From positions 62,001 through 126,000 of the forward strand of contig NZ_QOKW01000014.1 in the NCBI RefSeq assembly GCF_008365375.1: a stretch of DNA of 64,000 nt. Direction: 5' to 3'. How positions within the stretch are numbered: the stretch's first letter is position 1; each line of letters begins with the position of its first letter. Made by a program: the position numbers and the translations under genes. Below are positions 59,740-64,000 of this stretch, in pieces. The notes beneath the pieces are model-generated. The model was given only the letters and a program-made list of their open reading frames with translations, was not told the origin of the DNA and made no database searches. Source of the stretch: Roseomonas genomospecies 6 (GTDB lineage: Bacteria; Pseudomonadota; Alphaproteobacteria; Azospirillales; Azospirillaceae).

Positions 59740-60104
59740 TGTCTTTCCTCACTGGTGGGGCCGGTTTCAAAGGCGGCCGCTGGTGGCGTCGATCGTTCAC
59801 ACAGCCGCATGCGACCATGGGGTGCGCGAACGGCGGACCATGCGACTGTAGCGATGTGGTGCGCGGCGCGATTGGTCTATCCGGCGAAAGAATCCGGCGC
59901 ATCGCGCGAATTTTGTGCGCATGGGTTGCGCCGGGCGCGCCGATGCGGGGAAAACGTCGTTGCCCCGTCGGGACGCGCTCGCACCCGCGGTGCGGCGGAT
60001 GGCGCGCGGCGGATGGGCATGGCGAACGATCCTACGCCGCTCTATTCTTGCTCTGGTCTTTGATGATACTGTCGCCGGGGAATGAAATCCGGAAGGTGTC
60101 CAGC
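59740..60104. other. Intergenic region between reb cluster and yitT-like gene
   Basis: I see no gene in these 365 bases. It must contain divergent promoters for the reb cluster and the YitT-like gene. AT-richer words occur (CGCGAATTTTGTGCGCATG near 59905; CTATTCTTGCTCTGG near 60042). No clear operator or sigma-54 site was found. Confidence 0.4.
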
Positions 60105-60761
60105 GTGTCCAAGAAGTGTGCAGTATCCGTGCCCGCCGACACTGCCGTTGCAACAAAAGAAGCCAAAAGGGCGTCTCACAGCGCATTTGATAATGCGCAG
60201 GGGCAGCTCTTCGGCATCATCATGACCGCGTTCGGGATTTCCATACTGCATGCCGCCGGGTTGATCACCGGGCAGGCGGCGGGGCTGTCCTTCGTCATCG
60301 CCTACGCCACGGGGCTGGAGTTCGGCCCGGTGTTCTTCGTCGTGAATCTGCCCTTCTACGCGCTGGCGCTGGCGCGCATCGGCTGGCGCTTCACCGCGAA
60401 GTCGCTCCTGGCGGTGACGAGCATCTCGGTCCTGACCACGCTGGCGCCGCAGGCGATCCGCTACGATGCGCTGCATCCCTATGTGGCGGCGGTTCTGGCG
60501 GGCTTCTGCATCGGCATCGGGGTCATCGGCCTGTTCCGCCACGGCTCCAGCGGCGGCGGGGTGGGCATTCTCGCCTACTACATCCAGGAGAAGACGGGAT
60601 TCCGCGCCGGCTGGCTCCAGGCCATGTTCGACGTGGTGATCTTCTCCATGGCGGTCTTCGTGATCGACGGGAAGGCGGTGCTGGCCTCCATCCTGGGGGC
60701 GGCGGTGCTGAACGCCTTCGTCGCCTTCAACCACCGGACGGACTGGTACGTGGCCCGCTGA
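60105..60761 (+). CDS. YitT-family membrane protein
   Basis: A 218-aa inner-membrane protein with about five or six helices (GQLFGIIMTAFGISILHAAG; GPVFFVVNLPFYALALARIG; YVAAVLAGFCIGIGVIGLFR), followed by GSSGGGVGILAYYIQEKTGF, the glycine-rich family motif G-x-S-x-G-G-x-x-I. Transport function is assumed for the family but the substrate is unknown. GTG 60105 has GGAAGG 8 bases upstream; ATG 60063 would add 14 residues and is an alternative. It diverges from the reb cluster and is convergent with motB, 11 bp apart. Confidence 0.82.
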   Translation: MSKKCAVSVPADTAVATKEAKRASHSAFDNAQGQLFGIIMTAFGISILHAAGLITGQAAGLSFVIAYATGLEFGPVFFVVNLPFYALALARIGWRFTAKSLLAVTSISVLTTLAPQAIRYDALHPYVAAVLAGFCIGIGVIGLFRHGSSGGGVGILAYYIQEKTGFRAGWLQAMFDVVIFSMAVFVIDGKAVLASILGAAVLNAFVAFNHRTDWYVAR

Positions 60762-60772
60762 CCGCGAGGGGG

Positions 60773-61723
60773 CTATTCCCCCGCCGCGGCCTTCAGAAGG
60801 GTGATGCTGATCCGCCGGTTCTGCGGGGCCAGCGGGTTTGCGGCGTCGAGATGGTCCAGGTCGGCGCGGCCCTCCACCCGGACGATCCGCCGGGCCGGCA
60901 CGCCCGCGGCGATCAGCTCGCGGCGGGCGGCGTTGGCGCGGTCGCTGGACAGTTCCCAATTGCCGTACTTCGCCCCCTCCGCATAGCCCAGCGCGTCGGT
61001 GTGGCCGGTGATGCTGAGGCGGTTGGGGGACGACGCGACGGCCCCGGCGACCAGCCGCATCAGGCGCCGCCCCTGCTCGTTCATCTGGGCGGAGCCGACG
61101 TTGTACATCGACACCTTCGCCTGATCGGTGAGTTGAACGCGCAGGCCCACGGACGTCTGCTCGATGACCACGCTGGCGGCGAGCGCTCCCAGCTCCGGCA
61201 TGGTTTCCAGCGCCGCGCGGAGGTCGCGCTCGGCCTTCTCCAACCCCTGCCGTTCGGTCAGGGCCGCCGTCTGGCGGTCGAGCAAGGCCTCCAGCTCCGC
61301 CCGCGCGTCGCGGTCCGACTGGTTCCTGCCGCCGGGCGGGTGGGGCATCGGGTCCTTGCGCCCGGCGGGCTCGCGGTCGCTCTCGCCCAGCGAGGCCACC
61401 ACGGGCGGGGCGGCCACCGGCACGCTGTGCTCCCCCGGCGCGTTGGGGGTGGAGAGCGATCCGGTCTGGTCCACCGCCCGCCCGGCCAGCATGCCGTCCG
61501 CGCCCGAGTTGGACTGGGACAGGGCCACCGGGTTGAAGTAGTCGGCGATGCCCTTGCGCTGTTCCACCGTGGTGATGTTCATCAGCCACATGATGAGGAA
61601 GAAGGTCATCATGGCCGTCACGAAGTCGGCGTAGGCCAGTTTCCAGGCGCTGTTGTGCTCCTCCTCCTCCTCGCCGTGGCGGCGCTTGACGATGATCGTC
61701 GGCTCGATGCGCTTGCGGGCCAT
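60773..61723 (-). CDS. motB: Flagellar motor stator protein MotB
   Basis: A 316-aa stator subunit: short basic cytoplasmic start, one membrane helix WKLAYADFVTAMMTFFLIMW with the proton-carrying Asp in YADFVTAMM, a periplasmic linker and coiled part, and the OmpA-like peptidoglycan-binding domain at about 195-312 (SITGHTDALGYAEG; NWELSSDRANAARRELIAAG; ENRRISI-type end). GGGAGG precedes ATG 61723. It starts 13 bp behind motA, the normal order. The PEM/plug region after the helix is present (TTVEQRKGIADYFNPVALSQ). Confidence 0.95.
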   Translation of the reverse strand: MARKRIEPTIIVKRRHGEEEEEHNSAWKLAYADFVTAMMTFFLIMWLMNITTVEQRKGIADYFNPVALSQSNSGADGMLAGRAVDQTGSLSTPNAPGEHSVPVAAPPVVASLGESDREPAGRKDPMPHPPGGRNQSDRDARAELEALLDRQTAALTERQGLEKAERDLRAALETMPELGALAASVVIEQTSVGLRVQLTDQAKVSMYNVGSAQMNEQGRRLMRLVAGAVASSPNRLSITGHTDALGYAEGAKYGNWELSSDRANAARRELIAAGVPARRIVRVEGRADLDHLDAANPLAPQNRRISITLLKAAAGE

Positions 61724-61736
61724 GGCGGGGCCTCCC

Positions 61737-62624
61737 TCAGGCGGTCTGGCTCGCCTCGCGGGCCTTCGCCTGCGAGGAGAGGGTGGTGGCGACCTCGACC
61801 TCGGCAAGGCTCGGCTGGGTGTCGGCGAACAGCACCTTGCGGGCGAACTCCGCGCAGACCTGCGGAGGGCTGCCGCGCAGATAGGCGCCGAGCGCCGCGC
61901 GCACGCAGATGAACAGGGTCAGCTCCGCCTCGCGGCGCTGGCGCGCGGCGGCGGCGATCGGGCCGACCAGACCGTAGGACAGCAGAACGCCCAGGAAGGT
62001 GCCGGTCAGCGCCCCGCCGATCATGTGGCCCAGCACCTCCGGCGGCTCGCTGATCGCCCCCATGGCGTTGATGACGCCCAGCACGGCGGCGACGATGCCC
62101 AGGGCCGGCAGCGCGTCGGCCAGATTCTGCAACGCCTTGGGCACCTGGTTCAGCTCGCGCCCGATGGTGTCGATCTCCTCGCTCATCAGCGCTTCCAGGT
62201 CGTGCGGGTTGTCCTGGCCCAGCGCGATCAGGCGCAGATAGTCGCACAGGAAGGTGACGCAGCGCGGCTGGCGGAAGACGGAGGGATACTGGGCGAAGAT
62301 CGGGCTGTCCTCGGGCTTGTCGATGTCGCTTTCGATGTTCGACACGCCCTTGGACTTGGCCTGCCGCAGAAGGACGTAGAGGAGGGAGATCAGGTCGAGA
62401 TACTCGTCCTTGCTGGTGTGCCGCCCGCGGGCCACCGCGCCGATGGTGCGCATGGTCGCGCGCAGCACCGGCATGGAGTTGGCGATGACGTAGCCGCCGA
62501 TCCCGGCACCGACGATGATGACGATCTCCACGGGCTGCCACAGCACGCCCATCCGCCCGCCCATGGCGGCGAAGCCGCCGAGCACGCTCAGGAAGACCGC
62601 GACGATTCCGAACAGCAAACGCAT
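61737..62624 (-). CDS. motA: Flagellar motor stator protein MotA
   Basis: A 295-aa stator subunit with four membrane helices: two near the N-terminus (LFGIVAVFLSVLGGFAAMGG; VEIVIIVGAGIGGYVIANSM) and two near the C-terminus (ALPALGIVAAVLGVINAMGA; HMIGGALTGTFLGVLLSYGL). The large cytoplasmic loop carries charged residues for contact with the rotor (FCDYLRLI region, REL). GGAGGACTA lies 9 bases before ATG 62624. With motB it forms the ion-driven stator of the flagellar motor; the alphaproteobacterial proton type is likely. Confidence 0.95.
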   Translation of the reverse strand: MRLLFGIVAVFLSVLGGFAAMGGRMGVLWQPVEIVIIVGAGIGGYVIANSMPVLRATMRTIGAVARGRHTSKDEYLDLISLLYVLLRQAKSKGVSNIESDIDKPEDSPIFAQYPSVFRQPRCVTFLCDYLRLIALGQDNPHDLEALMSEEIDTIGRELNQVPKALQNLADALPALGIVAAVLGVINAMGAISEPPEVLGHMIGGALTGTFLGVLLSYGLVGPIAAAARQRREAELTLFICVRAALGAYLRGSPPQVCAEFARKVLFADTQPSLAEVEVATTLSSQAKAREASQTA

Positions 62625-62665
62625 GATGGTTAGTCCTCCGGCTCGGCCGAATGATGAGGTCGGGC

Positions 62666-64000
62666 TCAGGGAGCCGTCTTGTTGGGCTGCGGGCTTCCGG
62701 GCGCCGTCCACCGGCGCACCATACCGGCCAGCGCGTCGGCGGCGGCGAGCTGCCCGCCGACCGTGGCGCTGGACAGCGGCTTGCCCGCCGGGTCCGCCGG
62801 GGCGGCCAGCGCGTCGAGAAGCCCCGCCCAGCGGGTGCCGGCCAGCGCCTTGCCGTGGCGCTCCGCGGCGGCGGTCACCGCCGCGTCGTCGCCCGCGCGG
62901 AAGGCGGCCAGCGCGTGATGGGCGATGTCGTCCGGCATGGGGGAAACTTCGATCAGTTCGGCGTAGGCGGCGCGCGCCGCCGGCCATTCGCCGGCCCGGA
63001 ACAGGCTGTCCGCCCGGATGCGCGCCGCTTCGGGACCGGTCAGGCCGCGCAACGCGTCGAAGGCGCGCATCGCCTCGCCCTCCGCGGCGAAGGCTTCGGC
63101 GCGCAGCAGGGCGCGCCGCTCGGCAGCCTGGGCGTTGGTGGCTGGGGCGTCCGTCACGGGACCGGCGGTGTGGTCCAGAACGGCCAGCGCCTCCGCCCCG
63201 CGCCCGGCGTCCAGGAGCACGCGGGCCAGCTCCAGCCCGATCTCGGTGCGCTGCGCCCCGCGCGCGGTCTCGGCGAGGCCGTGCAGCAGGCGTCCCGCTT
63301 CCAGCGTGAAGCCGCCGCGGGCCAGCACCCGGGCCAGCCGCCGCTGCCGCGTGCCGGACTCGTCGTCCGTCATCGCCACCGTGCGGCCATGGCGCACCTG
63401 GAGGGCCAAGGCGTCCAGCGTGGTCCCCGGTGTCGTCTCCAGATGGCCGATCACCGCGTCCAGGAGCCCGCGCCCGTTGGTCAGGGCCGCGCGCCCGCGC
63501 GCCGTCGCTCCGAAGCGGCGGCCCAGCAGGCCGAAGATGTCGAGCGCCGCGTCGATCCGCCCGGCGCGGGTGTAGGCGGCACCCAGGGCGGCCAGCGCGT
63601 CCGTCTCCACATCGCCGCCGCGCCAGGCGTAGCGCAGGCTTTCCAGCTCCGCGATGGCGCCGGGATCGTCCAGAGCGCCGCTGGCGAGCCGCAACTCGAT
63701 GGAGCGCACCTGCGCCCGGTGGCCATAGAGATTCGGCAGCGCGGCGGCGCGCTTGTAGTGGGTCAGCGCGTCCGCCGCCTCGTTGTGCAGTTCCGCCAGA
63801 CGCCCGCGGAAATAATCGAGCCGCCCGTCCGTGGAGCCGATGCCGTCCAGGGTGATCATCTCCAGCACGATCAGGTTCAGCGCCGGGCCGTCCGCCGCCT
63901 CTCCCGCCGATTCGGCCAGCAGGGTCAGCAGCCGTCCGCGCAGGTCGGCGGGGTAGGAGAGCAGCCGCTTCAACGCGATGGGCAGGCCCGTCTTCGCGTC
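62666..64000 (-). CDS. TPR-like helical-repeat protein upstream of motAB (5' end outside window)
   Basis: The C-terminal 444 residues of a larger helical-repeat protein; translation begins beyond the window. Repeated A/L/G-rich helix pairs of TPR or Sel1 type are visible, for example LAALGAAYTRAGRIDAALDI, ARVLARGGFTLEAGRLLHGL and LARVLLDAGRGAEALAVLDH. There is no membrane segment in this part. It ends 41 bp before motA on the same strand, so it is likely co-transcribed with the stator genes and may help motor function or assembly. The exact family is not clear. Confidence 0.78.
   Translation of the reverse strand, partial: DAKTGLPIALKRLLSYPADLRGRLLTLLAESAGEAADGPALNLIVLEMITLDGIGSTDGRLDYFRGRLAELHNEAADALTHYKRAAALPNLYGHRAQVRSIELRLASGALDDPGAIAELESLRYAWRGGDVETDALAALGAAYTRAGRIDAALDIFGLLGRRFGATARGRAALTNGRGLLDAVIGHLETTPGTTLDALALQVRHGRTVAMTDDESGTRQRRLARVLARGGFTLEAGRLLHGLAETARGAQRTEIGLELARVLLDAGRGAEALAVLDHTAGPVTDAPATNAQAAERRALLRAEAFAAEGEAMRAFDALRGLTGPEAARIRADSLFRAGEWPAARAAYAELIEVSPMPDDIAHHALAAFRAGDDAAVTAAAERHGKALAGTRWAGLLDALAAPADPAGKPLSSATVGGQLAAADALAGMVRRWTAPGSPQPNKTAP

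Overview
The window is GC-rich DNA from an alphaproteobacterium. Gene content and codon bias fit Azospirillum or a close Rhodospirillales relative; this is inferred from gene families, not from a marker gene. It carries ParA/ParB, an iteron-type replication initiator with its origin, and a tRNA-Phe gene. That combination suggests a secondary replicon of chromid or megaplasmid type rather than the main chromosome.

Layout. 1-4601: sulfonate/sulfite metabolism, with the end of a molybdenum sulfite dehydrogenase (SoeABC type), an unknown small gene and sulfoacetaldehyde acetyltransferase (xsc). 4650-6732: an interspersed repeat, a symmetric parS-like site and parB-parA. 7000-10700: small unknown genes, a FemAB/GNAT-like protein, a HAD phosphatase and a secreted protein with curlin-like repeats. 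10718-12786: a YeiH-type exporter diverging from its LysR regulator. 12802-16460: Rep initiator, an inverted array of iterons and two overlapping replication-associated genes. 16563-23199: a hybrid histidine kinase, a small membrane protein, then a KaiC-like ATPase with its own hybrid kinase. 23624-25650: copper chaperone unit and an EamA transporter. 26075-31926: an ALDH7 dehydrogenase and a TPP enzyme facing a LysR gene, an Lrp regulator and a lysine/saccharopine dehydrogenase-like gene, together a likely lysine catabolic region. 31960-36533: pyruvate oxidase-type enzyme, lipoprotein, DUF1328 peptide, CtpA protease and DUF47 protein. 36787-40624: two-subunit molybdenum hydroxylase (IorAB type) with a divergent LysR. 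40754-45297: MHYT-GGDEF-EAL protein, FAD oxidase and tRNA-Phe. 45637-50243: AdhE and an AraC-type regulator fused to a degenerate NtrC-like ATPase. 50300-59739: an R-body (reb) locus. 60105-64000: YitT membrane protein and motAB with an upstream TPR-like gene.

The most unusual region is 50300-59739. Four canonical RebB paralogues and three or four divergent RebB-like proteins lie on the minus strand with two large proteins of unknown family (362 and 1212 aa). Directly downstream is an AT-rich, apparently foreign gene with a nuclease-like E-x-K motif. R-bodies are contractile protein ribbons known from Caedibacter and, as reb loci, from other proteobacteria. This locus looks like an expanded version with possible cargo.

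Other points worth attention: a 77-bp dyad centred at 4821 just behind parB; a two-armed iteron origin at 13851-14295; three GGAAC-N16-GGTT sites resembling EcfG general-stress promoters, one in front of the kaiC-like operon; and the AraC/AAA fusion beside adhE. No CRISPR array, rRNA or insertion sequence was recognised.
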